This document shows positions 1-51,181 of a stretch of DNA of 64,000 nt, in pieces. The DNA comes from Myotis daubentonii (lineage: Eukaryota; Chordata; Mammalia; Chiroptera; Vespertilionidae). A program made the position numbers and the translations under genes. How positions within the stretch are numbered: position 1 is the stretch's first letter; every line of letters starts with the position of its first letter. The notes under the pieces were generated by a model that saw only the letters and a program-made list of their open reading frames with translations, was not told where the DNA came from and searched no databases. The stretch lies in contig NC_081842.1 of assembly GCF_963259705.1 (NCBI RefSeq), positions 181,850,349 through 181,914,348 of the forward strand. The letters are read 5' to 3'.

Positions 1-1089
1 CAAACTGCAGGGGGTAGGGGGGAGCAGGGGAGAGTCCAGGTGAGGGGATGGGTGACCAGATGGGGGAGGGGTATCTTTCTTTAAAAATATACTAATTCTG
101 AATCATTCTAAGCATGAGAATAGTTTTCTCAAGTTTTTCTTTTTCCTTTATTTTTGTTTTATTTTTCCATCACCATTTATCCCCCCATACCCTCTTTCAC
201 CTCACCTTCCTCTCCCTCCCTGCAATCACCATACTGTTGTCCGTATCCATAAGTTCTTTCTCTTTTTTATCTTTTTTTATTTGTCCTCACCTAAGGATAT
301 TTTCCACTGATTTTTAGAGAGTGTGGAAGGGAGGGGGAGAGAGAGAGAAACATCAGTGTAAGAGACACATCAATTGGTTATCTCCCTCGGCCCATGGACT
401 AAAGGGTTGTGGGTTCAATTCCGGTCAAGGGCATGTACACCAGTTGCAAGCTCAATTCCCGGCTGACGCTCCAACCACTGAGCCAACCCGCCTAGGGCAG
501 GAGGAGGGGGAGTATCTTTTTTAAGGCACCAGACCTGGTTGTCAGGAGCTCTGGGCTACGGTCCTGGCTTGGTCACCAGGTTGTGATCTAACAAATTTTG
601 GCAAGTGAACCCTGTGAAGACTATTTCCTCGCTTACAAAATGGATGGAGACCGAGTACTCCGGCTGGGGACCTAGAGCTGCCTTATGACACACGCCACAC
701 TCGGCCGCCTCTTGGAATTTAATGAACAGGGAGTCGAGCACTTCGGCTTTAGAATAGAAGGGGTCCCAAAAGTGCCCACCGTATGCCACCCCTTCGGTCC
801 ACCTGCTGTCTGGCTCCCATGTCCATGTCACTGGCCAGTTTGAATTCTCAGGATAACTGAGCTCTCATATCAAAAGATACCTGGCTCCAGATGTCCCAGC
901 AGATACTGTGACCCAGGGAGTTGTCTCCGACAGAAGTGACCCCACCACCACATCTCTCCCCTCTCCCCGGCATCCCCAAGTGTCCTCTCTCCAAGACCCC
1001 TCCATCCCCACTTCCACCCTCCGATCCCCAGATTTGTCTTCAGTCCTTTGGGCCCTCTGGTCACCGCAGGCTGTCCTTCACATGTGGCT
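1..1089. other. LEXM 3' flank / intergenic toward DHCR24
   Basis: Holds the presumptive LEXM 3' UTR (no convincing poly(A) signal chosen), a MIR-like relic (about 530-660) and a minus-strand Ves-like SINE near 285-505 preceded by a pyrimidine-rich stretch. No gene was seen on either strand. By human synteny DHCR24 should end beyond the left edge. Confidence 0.5.
285..505 (-). mobile_element. Ves-like SINE
   Basis: Reads in reverse: tRNA-like head near 505 (GGCTCAGTGGTTGGAGCG), B-box-like GGTTCAATTCCGG complement, then a CT-rich stretch and the AATCA tail region near 300. Confidence 0.65.
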
Positions 1090-19215
<18,126 letters not shown>

Positions 19216-19807
19216 AACCCTTATCACTACCCAACATCTTATATATTGTTCTTTTTTTGTTTACTATCCACTCCAACCACCCCGCCCCACAAAAATGCCA
19301 ACCCTGAGTACAAGGTTTTGCTGTTTTGTTCACGGGCTGTATCCCCAGATGCGACAACATATTGAGTAGGCGGTATGTGTACCTCAATATCATGTATGAC
19401 CCCTGGACTGAAACCCCACCCACCACGTTTAGGCTGAGCGACCTGCTATGTACGGGCCAAGCTACGTGGCCTCTGAGCCTGGCACCTTGTAGGCGCTTTT
19501 GAAGTGGTTTTAAATAATCACAGTGATCAACAGACTGTGGACAGGGAAGTGCAGAAGGTACGGGGCGGGGGGGGGGGGGGGGAGCCCAGCCTCCCACCCG
19601 CACAGCCAGCCCTCCTTCTACCGCTCCTCCCCCAGGCTCGCAGCCCTGCATTGGTGGCCCTGCCTCCTTCCAACTTCCAGCCCAGCACCACCTGTGGCTC
19701 TTCACCCCGAGAAAGGCAAGCGCCTCGCTGAACCACTTCACAGCCTCGGCCCCAGCGGCGAGGTCCTGGGAGGCTGGGCCTCCCTCCTCCCCCGGACTCC
19801 TCCGCGC

Positions 19808-19897
19808 TGGTCGCTGGTCCGCCAGTCGCCAGTCGCTGGTCCGCTGGTCGCTGGTCCGCTGGCCTCCGCTGGTCGCTGGTCCGCTGGCCTCCGCTGC
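19808..19897. repeat. GC-rich minisatellite
   Basis: Repeated GCTGGTCGCTGGTCCGCTGG units with CCTCC spacers, just upstream of the LEXM 5' end. Confidence 0.75.
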
Positions 19898-22169
19898 TGC
19901 CACAGCAACCGGGCCTGAGATTTGTGATTCGCCAGAGAATCCTGGCGCGTCTGTGCCCACGTGGCGCCCCACAGGCCTGCCCGCGCTGTCCCCCGACGTG
20001 CTCATTGCGCTGTGCACATTTCCACGCGCTGCCGTGCCAGAGAGCCTTCCGTGGGCCCCGCAGGTGTAACGGCCCCTCCGGGTGGCTCATATGAATGCCG
20101 TGGGCGGGTTTTAGAGTTACTTGTTGAGGAACCGTTTCTGATTTCTTTCTTTGTCCCCGGGCTCAGCCACGGGTCAGGTAGAGCACAGATCAGGGAATGC
20201 CTCTGAGTGTTCCCCTTCTGCCCATGGGAATCCTGGAACCCACGGACGGCTCGACTGGGGCAAAGAGGGCACCTGGTTCCTTCTGCCCTCTGGGGAGAGA
20301 AGGAGAGCCAGCGGGGAGGGCGTGAGTAAGGCTGCAGAGAGGGAGGAAGGATGGCGTCAGGACCCATCGTCCTTCAGGCATCCCCCCCCCCCTCCTCGCA
20401 CCCCCCCCCCACACACACGCACTCTGCAGAGGCTGTGCAGGGCACATGGGACTCGCATGAGGTCCCAGCCCTGAGAGGCTAGCAGGGGAAAGAATGACCA
20501 CAAAGTGTGGCCAGGCCCCTGAGAGAGGAAGGCCTCTGACCCAGCCAGTGGGTGGGTAGATCAGGGAAGGCTTCCTGGAGGAGGAGAATTCCAAACTCCT
20601 CATTGAAGTACGTGTATGACCTACTAGGTAAAGAAAGGAGTTGAGAGTATATGCTCCCAACGGGTCAGTTCTCTTTCCTCTTCCTCCTTTATCTGGCACA
20701 GCAGAGAACGATACCCCCTCCTACATTAAGGAGTCATTTATGGTGACAGGACTTAAGTCAGAAATAGGACTTTCCCTGCATCTAGCTCCTCCTGGAACTG
20801 GACTACTGGGGCAGTGGTCTCCTTTCTGGCCCCACCCAATGCCCTTCTGACATCCCAACATAGCATTTCAATAGGAAAGTTGGATGCCCAGCACAGCCGT
20901 GCCACTCAAGCAGCAGGTCAGGCGGGCACCAGGCCATGGCTGGCAGTGTCCACCCTGCACTGAGGAGCCGAAACACAGACGCTGCCCCTTCCCAACTGTG
21001 CTACCTGGGCAAGCCACTTCCTTCTCTGATTCTCAGCTTTCTTACCTGTAAATAAAGCGAATAGTCTCTGTCCCTCCAGACTGCTGCGAGGGTACGTGGG
21101 CTAATTTAGGTATGCTCCTGGCGTGCAGCAGAAGCTCGGTAAGAGGTCAATACTGCCCTCGGAAAGGGACCTTCAGAAGGTCCAGGGCAGAGACTGTGTC
21201 TCATTCACTCCTGGGCGTACCTGGAACATAGTAAATGCTCAGTAAATCTTTGCTGAGCGACAAATGAACAAATAAATGAATCTAACCCAGCTTCCCAAGA
21301 GTGCATAAGTCCTCAAGGAGACTCGGGTTTGAATCCTGGCCATGCTGCTTCCCAGCTGGTGGCCTTGGGCAAGTTACCCTGGCCAAGGCTCCGTTTCCTG
21401 CAGGCATATGACTGCAGCCTCCTGGAGGAGCTGTTTTGGGGTGTCAGTGAGGAGTGGCGGTGTACACTACCAAGTCCTGTGCAAGGGGAGTCCCTGTGCA
21501 AGGGGAGTACTCTCAGGGTGTCCCAGACCTGCCTGGGCTGCTTCTGTCCCTGCCTGAGCCTCTTGGCTGTAGGACTCATGGAGGAGTGACCACAGGCTAT
21601 AAGCCAAGGTCCACTGTGATGGGAGTCCTGGCTGCCAGACACACCAGAGCAGGCCAGGGTGAGTCAGCTGTACAACAAGGACTACAGTTAGCCCACAGCC
21701 TCCCCACCACAGCAACTCACTCTTTCTCTATTGTAGGCGCTGCTGCAACCCCCCTCCTACCCTCATTACACAGCAGAGGACACTAAGGCTCAGACAGGGA
21801 GAGTAATTTGCCCTGGTCACACCTAGTGAGGTGTAGGATCACACAGTGGATATGGAACTCACAACTAGGTTTGAGAGTTCCCTTGCTGCAAGAGTTTCTA
21901 ACTCATCCAGATTCTGGAACCATCTGTTATGTCAACGGAGTCAAGTCAAGCTTCTCGGCCAAGATTCAGGCTTCTGTGATGGGGCTCTGGCACTGCCTTC
22001 AGTCCTCATCCCTGGCCATCGCCTCCCCATGCTCTGTAAGCGTCAACCATAGGAGGCTGCTCTGTCCCTAGGCATACCTGCACTGCAAGCCTCTGGCCCG
22101 TCACACGCCTTTCCTGCTGCTGAAATACACCTCCCCATTCAACTCCTGCTCGTCTTCTCAGAGTCAGAT

Positions 22170-22607
22170 CAAAGGCCAGGATGAAAAGCAAACAGACAAA
22201 AACAGGAAAAGTAACAAGTATTGGTGAGGATGTAGAAAAATAAGAACATTTGTGCGTTGTTGGTGGGAATGTAAAATGGTGCAGCTCCATGGAAAATAGT
22301 ATAGCAGTTCTTCAAACAATTAAACTTACAATTACTACTATATGTCCAAGAAATTCCACTTCTGGGTATATACCCAAAAGGATTGAAAGCAGGTCTTAAA
22401 TAGAGATTTGTACATGCATTGTTCCCAATAGTCAAGAGAAAGAAGCCACTCTCTTGGGGTGAATGGATAAACAAACTGGGTCATGTACATACAATGAAAT
22501 ATTCAGCCTTAAAAAGAAGGACATTCTGAAGTATTCTACAAGATAGAAGAACAATGACATTATTCTAAGTGAAATAAGCCAGACACAAAAGGGCAAATGT
22601 TATATTA
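22170..22607 (+). mobile_element. L1 3' region, left half (interrupted)
   Basis: Shows conserved mammalian L1 3' sequence such as GTTGGTGGGAATGTAAAATG, CTGGGTATATACCCAAAAGG and GTGAAATAAGCCAGACACAA. It resumes at 23050 after the Helitron. Confidence 0.85.
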
Positions 22608-23049
22608 CTAGAGGCCCAGTGCACAAAATTCGTGCACAGGTAGGGTCCCTAGCAGCTGCTGGCTGCCGGCTGGGGCCTCCCTTCCCTGGCTGCTGGCCAG
22701 GGCCTTCCTTTGTTCTGCACTGCACCCTGGTGGTCAGCACACATCACAGCGAGCAATCAAACTCCTGGTTCCTGGTTGGCAAACTGCGGCTCATGAGCCA
22801 CATGCGGCTTCTGGCCCCTTGAGTGTGGCTCTTCCTAAGCCTTAGGAGTACCCTAATTAAGTTAATAACAATGTACCTACCTATATAGTTTAAGTTTAAA
22901 AAATTTGGCTCTCAAAAGAAATTTCAATCATTGTTCTATTGATATTTGGCTCTGTTGACTAATGAGTTTGCCGACCACTATCCTGGTCGGTTGAACTCCC
23001 AAGGGGACACTTTGCATATTAGGCTTTTATATACTAGTATATATAGATT
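22608..23049 (-). mobile_element. HeliBat Helitron inserted in L1, itself carrying a hAT insertion
   Basis: In minus orientation it starts TCTATATATACTAGTATATA, has GCCTAATATGCAAAG, and ends with a GTGCACGAATTTTGTGCAC hairpin, GGGCCTCTAG. Flanks are A|T. A degenerate CTCF-like CTGCACCCTGGTGG lies at 22720-22733. Confidence 0.85.
22771..22980. mobile_element. hAT-type MITE nested in the Helitron
   Basis: Terminal inverted repeats GGTTGGCAAAC and GTTTGCCGACC, with 8-bp flanks TCCTGGTT and TCCTGGTC (7 of 8 match). AT-rich centre; no coding sequence. Confidence 0.75.
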
Positions 23050-23285
23050 CCACTCATAAGAGACAGTGGTAGAGTGGTGGTTACCAGGGACTAGAGAAGG
23101 GGGGGGGGGTGGGAATTATTGTTTAATGGGCACAGAGTTACAGTTTGAGAAGATGAAAATGTTCTAGAAATGGGTGGTGGTGATGTTTGCACAACCATGT
23201 GAATATACTTAATGCTACTGACTGTACACTTAAAAATGGCTAAAATGGTAAATTTTATGTTAAGTATATATTACCACAATCAAAT
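23050..23285 (+). mobile_element. L1 3' region, right half
   Basis: Continues the L1 broken at 22607: GATTCCACTCATAAGAGACA, GGTGGTTACCAGGGACTAGA, AAAATGGTAAATTTTATGTT. Confidence 0.85.
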
Positions 23286-23385
23286 AATTTTAAAAAGCCA
23301 AACACTCTGAAATCTATTCCTTCTCCTTCCAAGAAGGTGAGAGCCCACATTTCATCTCATGATCACCAGAAAAGTATTAAACTTT

Positions 23386-23658
23386 AGCCCTGGCTGGTGT
23401 ATCTCAATGGTTAGAGTGTCGGTCCACGCACCAAAGGGTTGCAGGTCCCAGCCAAGGGCATGTACCTGGGTTGCAGGTTTGATCCCTGGACCTGGTCGGG
23501 GTGCGTGCAGGAGTCAACCAATTGATATGTCTCTTTCACATCGATGTTTCTCTCTCTCTGTCTCTCTCTTCCCTCCTTCCATCCCTCTTTCCCTTCCACT
23601 CTTTCTTAAAAACATCAATGAAAAACTATCCCTAGATGAAGATTAACAAAAAAAAATT
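23386..23658 (+). mobile_element. Ves SINE
   Basis: AGCCCTGGCTGGTGTATCTC head, GGTTGCAGGTTTGATCCC, and the long tail form ACTATCCCTAGATGAAGATT followed by A-rich sequence. Confidence 0.85.
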
Positions 23659-24334
23659 ATTAAATTAAAATTACAGGTGAAAAATAGCAACAGAATATTG
23701 TTTTAATTTACTTTTTTTATTGTTCAAGTCAAATATTTTTTCCAAGTTTACTAATGGGCTCTATTTCTGCTTTTGAAGATGCTGCTCTATTTTTCAAAAT
23801 GTTGAAGCAACAGGGTCTCAGGAGCCCGGCCTCGGTGAAAAGGGACAGACTTGCCACAAGAGCCAAGCACTGGAGGACAAACAGCCTTGCAGCCGGGATG
23901 GTGGTGACGCCCAGCCTTCTGGAGGGTAGGGAGCCCGCCCCAGCCTTACAAGGCCAAGGGCCCAGTGCTGCATGGGCTGGGACCAAGGGCAAGGAGTGGG
24001 AGCTGGCAGTATCCAGAGTGACACTTACCAGGTCTACCCTTGAGATCTACCCTGCCCCTGCGGGAGGGGACGTCACCTCATGTCAGACAGGGGAGTCTGC
24101 AGTGTGAGATGATGCAGGTCGCACAACGGGCAATGGAGAACCAGCACATGGGCCCCTTCGTCTTTGCAATGGGGCCAGCTGCGCGCAGAGAAGGCAGGGA
24201 TATCCAGGTGGAGAAGCCTGGTAAATAAGGCCCACGGAGGAGCGGGAGGGAGGGAGGGAGGTGGCAGGCTCTGTTCAGAGGAAGAACACTAACACTGAGG
24301 AGCTATGGTGGCGATGGGACCGCAGCAGGGGTGA

Positions 24335-44406
<20,072 letters not shown>

Positions 44407-44860
44407 GGCCCCGCCCAGCCCACAGCCCATCGGGCCAAGTCTGGGCCCTGCTTGCACAGAGCCAATCAGATTCTTTCGGGAGCTGGAGTGGGACTTGGAG
44501 ACTTCGGGGCAGTTTGTGCTCATGGAGGTAGAAGGACCTGGTCCAGGAGACCGCCAACGGAAGGGCAGATTTGGGCAAATGCGCCGAGAAAATAAGAGGG
44601 CTGCGAGTCTCCTAAGAGATACAGGAGATGACTGCTCGTTATGTCGGGTTTCTAGTTCGCGGGACAATCCCCGAGGCCTTAGTGCCAGTCTTTGTCCCAT
44701 GAGCGACACTCGGTCCTTATAATGAAGCCCTTACTCAAGCTGTGGAGTGGGTGTCAGGGGTCCTGCAGCCGGAAAAGCCGTGGCTGGAGCGAGCGCAGAG
44801 CTGCCCAGTGAACAGGAAAGGGGCAGGGCCGAGGTCAGCCCCGGGTGCTCGGGGCTCTCC

Positions 44861-44920
44861 CTACCTGGCTAGCAGTCTCCTTACCTGGCTAGCAGTCTCC
44901 CTACCTGGCTAGCAGTCTTC
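44861..44920. repeat. 20-bp tandem triplicate in TTC22 3' UTR
   Basis: Three head-to-tail copies of CTACCTGGCTAGCAGTCTCC with one or two changes. Confidence 0.85.
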
Positions 44921-44969
44921 CGCAGGCCTCATCCTTGCACAGGGTGGGCTGCAAGGCTCCCAGACAAGG

Positions 44970-44975
44970 AGTAAA
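44970..44975 (+). terminator. TTC22: Candidate TTC22 poly(A) signal AGTAAA
   Basis: Variant hexamer followed about 20-40 bases on by T/GT-rich sequence (CTTGACTTCTTGTTCTGAG). No AATAAA was seen between the stop and the L1 relic. Confidence 0.35.
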
Positions 44976-45099
44976 GCCCATCAACAGCACCTTTGCTTGA
45001 CTTCTTGTTCTGAGAACCCAGGGAGGGACCCACCCATCAGGAAATGCCACGTGCCCTGATCTTGAACCTTCAGCAAGAGAATGAAGAGTGTCTTAGAAT

Positions 45100-45297
45100 T
45101 TTATATTCAAGAGATCAACCGAAGGACTTGTATGCATGCATATAAGCATAACCAATGGACATAAGACACTGGGGGGGTAGGGGAGGCCAGGGGATTGTCA
45201 AGGGCGGGGGGGGGGGGGGGGGAAAGGACACATATGTAATACCCTTTGTAATACTTTAAGCAATAAAACAATAAAAAATAAAAAGAATAAAATACTA
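45100..45297 (+). mobile_element. L1 3' end fragment
   Basis: Bat-type L1 3' UTR: ACATAAGACACTGGGGGG, a 17-base G run, CACATATGTAATACCCTTTG, CTTTAAGCAATAAAACAATA and an A-rich tail. Confidence 0.8.
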
Positions 45298-45694
45298 CAG
45301 GAAAAAAAAGTAGACACTATCCAAATTTCCACTATCCATAAATTATTAGCATTTCTTGCTAATACTACAAGAAATCTGTTTGTTTATATATGTATGCATA
45401 TAATTATTAATAACTAGGATCATACTAAAAAAAAAAAAAAAGGAGTTTTATACTCTTGGAATCGTAGACATAGAATCTTAGATGTGGGATTTTGTTGTCG
45501 AAGACAGACTCTGATGGCCACCAAATCTTAGGATGGCCGACCTGGATTTTTGTGGACCTACCTACAAGAACTGCTTACCCTAAAATCCCAGATTAAGTTC
45601 TTGCCAGACGCCAGGAAGGCTAGTTTACACAACTGCCATGGCAAGACCCCATAATGGTTTGTGACTTGTTTTGCATTTGTTCCTTTCTTTAAAG

Positions 45695-45896
45695 CAGGGG
45701 TGGGGGACGTCTGGCTCGCGGGCCATGTAAGGCCCGCAAACATCATTCGGCCTGGCCCTGCCAAGGCATTAGGGGTGAGTTAATGATGGGCCAAGTAGAG
45801 CAGGCTAATTTTTAAGTTGATAATTTTATATGGCCTGTGGATGACGTTATAAACATCTAAATGTCCCGTGACTGAAAAAAAGGTTCCCCACCCCTG
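45695..45896. mobile_element. hAT-type MITE
   Basis: Inverted ends CAGGGGTGGGG and CCCCACCCCTG, with 8-bp flanks CTTTAAAG and CTAAAAAG (6 of 8). Interior has GGCCCGCAAACATCATTC. Confidence 0.8.
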
Positions 45897-48052
45897 CTAA
45901 AAAGTATACTCACTGCTTCCCTCATATCTCTGATCCCCAGATGTTAACCAGGGATAGGCCAGCCCCTACATTGCTCCTCATGTCTCCAGTGGCAGATGGA
46001 GGTGCAGCCCTGTCTACTCCTCCCCCGTCCCTGCTCCACCGATGATGGAAACCATCTCTTTCTTCTCCTGCTTCCTCAAACAGTCAGACTGAATCCGAGG
46101 TAGTTTGCTGGCACAGCTGGGAAGTTGGTGCCGTTTGCTTCCCCAGGCTTCCCTGTTTGTTTCCTTCCCTGCTGTTCCTGCCCCCAAAGTAATGCATTTC
46201 TCCCCCCTTGCCGCCGCCTCCTCTCAAACTTTTTCAATAAACTTTCTTTCTGATAATCTCACACCAGTCATATGAATGACTAGTGTAGCTTCTCTTGGGG
46301 TATCTGCATATTGACCAAAAGCCAAAAAGCGATCGGAAACCCCATTTCCAGGGCTAGGCACTTCATACATGTAATTCTCTCAACAGCCCGGGGGAGTAGC
46401 ATTCTAATCCTCATTTTACAGATGTGGACACAGATGCTGACCAAGGTCTCGGGTAAGTATAAGAAGAGCCAGAATTTGGACCAGACCTGCCCCGTTCTGT
46501 GCTGCCTCCTGGAACATAGTTCTTCCTGGGAGATGTGTCATCTATGTCTAGAGTTGGCTCTGTGGTCACAAACTCTGTCCCTTTGCCCCATACCTTCTTC
46601 CCAAACTGCTTTTCCTCTGTGACCTTGGACATCTTCCTCCACTGGCTTTTTTCCTGTGATTTCTATCCCAAGTTCTCGGCTCAAAGATGCCACCCCCAGC
46701 AGTCTTACCAAATCCTCCCAGCTCTCATTAATCACTCCGTTTCATGCACGGCGAGCTCTCGGGGCGCTGTGTCCCACTGTGTGGCGTTTATTCCTTCTTG
46801 GGCCGTAACTGTCACTATGCCTGTTGTCCACCCTGCCCCAGCTCTGGATTCTTTACAGCAGGAACTATAACTGATCCAGCCCCGGGGCCCTGCGCTGAGC
46901 TTGGCACCCGAGACAGGCTGGGTCTGGGTGGTTGGACTGAGTAAACCCACAGCAGTGATGCAACTGCCTCACCAGGTCCCCAGGGCTGAGGCTGGGACCA
47001 GGTCTGCAGCCCAAGGACCTTTGTGCCCAGAATTCAACCACAAAGCATGGGCTTTCTTTCCTCTTCCTCTCCAGCCTTAGCCAGTTACCCAGTTCTGCCC
47101 CTGGGAAACAAAGACAAGAAAGCAGGGACTTGACCAAGGTCAAGCCACGAACGGATCACAGATTCAGACTTGAGCCCCACTTCCAGACCTGTGGGCCAGT
47201 GTTCTCTGCCCTTTCCGGCCTGCCTCCTTTGCCCAGTTTACGTCTATCAAGTCTAAGAGGACAACAGGCCTTCCATTCTTTCACTCAACTAGCACTTACC
47301 GAGCACTCATCGAGTGTCAAGCATAGTGCCAAGCTCTGGGCTCCATTGGAGAACAAAACAGACCTGCCCTTACCTTCAGGGACATCACAGGCCAGACCTG
47401 CACAGCAGGTTATGCATGGCCTTGTGGGCTGCAGTGGAGACTTGTGGAGACTAACAGGAAGCTGTGGAAGATTTTAGCTGCCACAGCTGGCTACCCTCGC
47501 CCTCCACACCAGTCATACGCACCCTGTATTCGTGGCCTCTCCCCAGCCCGGTGGGGAGGAGAGTATGGCTGTCCCTGGGCCGCAGGACCTGGTCCTTGGC
47601 CACCCCTCTCCAGCAAGCCACTGCGGAAGCCAGACCTTGCGCCCCCAGGACTGTGACTCTGGCTGGTTGGGGGAGGCTAGTGGGTGGCTGATCTTTATTT
47701 AATTACAACTTTGAGCCTTGCAAACACCCCTGCCCACTGGGCAGCTGGGGGAACAACTGTGTCACACAACTGAAGCAGCAGGAGCTCCTTAGGGGAGCAC
47801 TGCAGAGTAAAAGCCTTAATGACCCCATGATGGGAGTAATGAAGATAAATCACGCCTCGTGCGCCTGCCCACTCCTTCCTCTGCGTCTAGCACAGACCGC
47901 AGGCAGCTCGACACTCCTGTCTAGCCAGTGTGAGCAAGGCGTGGTGAAGGAACGCAGGTGAGACTTTTCAGTTGCAGGTCTCCAGAATCTCAGAGTTGGA
48001 AAGAACCTTAGTCATCGCCTCTTCCAGCTTCTCCATCTAAAGCAGGACTCCT

Positions 48053-48268
48053 TGCCGGCAGGTGTGGCTCAGTGGTTGAGTGTTGACCTATAAACCAGGA
48101 GGTCACTCTTCCATTCCCCGTCAGGGCACGTGCCGGGGTTACAAGCTCAATCCTCAGGTGGGGCGTGCAGGAGGCAGCTGATCAATGATTCCCTGTCATC
48201 ACTGATGTTTCTCTCTCACTCTCCCTTCCTCTCTGAAATCAATCAAAATATATTTTTTAAAAATAAAG
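48053..48268 (+). mobile_element. Ves SINE
   Basis: GCAGGTGTGGCTCAGTGGTT head, GGAGGCAGCTGATCAATG, tail AAATCAATCAAAATATATTT. Confidence 0.85.
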
Positions 48269-49239
48269 CAGGACTCCTCTCAGCAGTGATTGTTCTGAAA
48301 TGGGGGTCTAAACCACGTGCATACCTCTGGCAGACAGTCAGCTCACTACCTCCTGAAGGAACCAATCCATTTTTCAATGGGCCTGTCTATTGAGTTTGTC
48401 CTTCTGTTAGTTGAAATACTCTTTTCTGTACTTTCTATCTTCTGATTCAAGTTCAGCTTCTGAGGCCACATAGAACAGACCCTAATAAGCATGGTGACCT
48501 GAACAAGTTCTGTCTGGCCCCATTCTCTCTCTGTTGTGGCACCTGTTGCAGGGTTTGGGTTGTTCAGAAGGTGGCTGGCTGCTCTGCCGACAGCCTGCCC
48601 AGCTCTGACCTGACTTCCAGCTGCTGGTGTCCACCCATCCTGGAGCCTGCACACAGCGGTGCCAGCCGCTGAAAGCAGAACAGAACAGGGCTAATCGGCC
48701 CCGAGGAGCAGCGCCCCGTGTGGACGATGGTGGCCGGATACCAAATAAAGTGGAATATCTCCTTTTCTCAGGCTGTTAACTTTTTTTCTTGTTTAAGGAA
48801 GGGGCAGATAACGACATTTAGCACTTTACAGATCAGCAGTGAAATGAGCGGATGGAAAGAGACCCCCCCCCCCCCCCCCCCGCCCATGGCGGGCATGCCT
48901 CCATGAGAAACGCTCCCTGGCTCTGTGGGGCTGAAGTCCTGGCCAGGCGATCGGAGGGGATTAGGACTCGGCCAGCTCCCGCCCAGGCCCCCAGCTCCTC
49001 CCCACAGACAGCCTCATCCTAATCTACCTGCCGGGAGCACCTTTCCGGCCTCCCAGCTCTGCTTGGAAGGCGACCTCTCTGATTGTGATGGGGAAAGGGA
49101 TGCTCTTGGCAAGCAGTGGTGAGAGAAAACCGTGGCGCTGCGGGAAGCCTCAGCTGGCCTCTAGGTGGCCACAAAAGAACGATTTGACCGAGCAGGGAAG
49201 TTTCCCACAGGGAGGACAAAGGAAATCATCTCCATCGTC

Positions 49240-49400
49240 ATCACCATCAAACAATTAATGAGACGCTGCCGTGAGCCAGTCACACGCTTTACCTCGTAAG
49301 CCCATAGGCTATGCATTCAGCGTTGTCTCTGTGTTACAGATGAGGAAACTGAGGCTGGGAGAGGTTCAGTGACCTGCCGAGGTCTCTCCACCCGCCTTGA
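49240..49400 (-). repeat. MIR relic
   Basis: Reverse MIR order: ATTAATGAGACGCTGCCGTG, GTTACAGATGAGGAAACTGA, GAGAGGTTCAGTGACCTGCC. Confidence 0.75.
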
Positions 49401-51181
49401 ATGGCAGGCAGGAGAAAGAGTGCTAATGAGTGGCCTCTTAACTACTGGGGGCTTAGATTACTTTCTCTCCTGTCACATACGTTGCTGTATAAACTGAACA
49501 CTTTAAAAAAATCTGCCTGTATTTCTCATGTTTATGTTTCCAAACCCAGCAACAGCTCGGTGGTGGGGCTTGTTCAGTTTTGGCATGTAAATGGTTTCAT
49601 TAAACTGCAGCTCCTCTGCGAGTGTATCTGTTGTCCACAGAGTAAGAGAAACAAACAAAAGCACCTCGATATGTATGGGGGAGATCTACTGTCTCATCTG
49701 CCCCGAGCCCTTCCTGCTGGGAACCGCGCACCTCTTCTTCCTGGGCTAGGAATTGCCCCTTCCCCGCTCTGCATAGAAGGGGAGGGCTGCCAGCCACCAC
49801 ACCCCACACCCAGACCCCAACAGCTGACATCTGACCCAGGCTGGGCGAATCGGCGACCTTCCCAGAGAGTCTTCCAGCTGGTGCAGGGACAGAAAATGCT
49901 CTGTCGGCCGAAACAGCCATTAGCAGCTGCCCCAATTAGGATTAGGCTTAGCCTTCACCACAGACCTGAACACAGTAACTTAAAGAGGTGGCAGTTTATC
50001 CTGTGAGGCAGCTCAAGTACTGCTTTAGCGCCTGCCCATCGCCCACCCCCCTCATCTACCAGGTGCCTGCTGAAGGCATCCTACTGCAAGCACCGGCCGC
50101 TGTCCACCTGATGGGAAGCTGATGCCCCGAGAGCAGCCTTCAACTAGTGGGGGATGGACACGGGAGAATAGCCCAGTCTCACAGGAGGATTGGGGGGAAG
50201 GTAGGACCATCCTGAGGCAAATTCCACCTTCCCCCTGAGGTCCCACTGGGATCCAGGCCGGTTGCCCACAGCAGTAACCTGCTTGTTCATTATCACACCC
50301 TGCATTTATTCTCGGCCCTTCCCTCTCTCATTTCCCCACTCCTCTATTGATGTTTCCTGGGATCTCCTCCCAAATAAACTGCTTGCCTTAGAATCCTTGA
50401 TTCAGGGTCTGCTTCTAGGGGAGCCCAGTTTGAGGCCCCCTTGGAGTCCTCCTTTACCCAAAGCGGAGGAGTGCCCCACCTCAGTACTCCCTGGGCACTT
50501 TCTCTCTACCTTGAATACAATACATCATGGTCCATCTTGTTGTATTTATCAAGTATGAGGAAAGGGTGAATATAGGAAATACATAAAATTGAGTCGCTTA
50601 GCCAGGCTGCTAAAATTGTTAACATTACGAAGGTTAGTGCATGAGAAGCTATCCTATTCTTGTCCTAACTAGCTCGGGACTTTCCAATCCTGTGCCGATG
50701 CCTGGATACACATCTGGACATACACCAGACCTCAAGGTAAACCTCTGGTTACTGCCCGAAGGACTCACAGAGCCAGTCCACCTGATATCGATTATCCAGA
50801 CCCCTGGCATCTGACTGATAACCATCATGGACCAATCTGAGGGCTAAAAATGCAGGACAGATAATTCTCAAGAATGTACTTTTTACTACAAGGGCTCTTT
50901 TCTTTCTTCTTCAGAACACTTCTAGGTTTTTGCATAGCTGTGTGCATAGTTTGCAAATTATAAGACCCTAGAATACGTCTTTATCATTTATTTCTAGTAA
51001 ACCCTCTTTTTTAGTTCCTTTGACAAGTATAAAATAGAAAGGAATACGCACTTATTGAGTACAAGCTGTGCACCAGGCACTGTACCAGGTATCTTGTGCT
51101 CATTCATCCATTTAGTCACTGAATAACTTATTCAACAAATATCTACTTAGCATTTACAATGTGGCAGACAATGATCTAAGC

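Larger units (their letters stand above)
44407..45000 (+). other. TTC22: TTC22 3' UTR (presumed)
   Basis: Unique sequence after the stop, including a 20-bp triplicate and a candidate AGTAAA poly(A) signal at 44970-44975. Past about 45100 it enters an L1 3' end. Confidence 0.5.

Noticed and set aside
556..831. 91-codon minus-strand frame near the left edge
   Set aside because: Overlaps a MIR-like relic and lies past the LEXM stop; no family resemblance.
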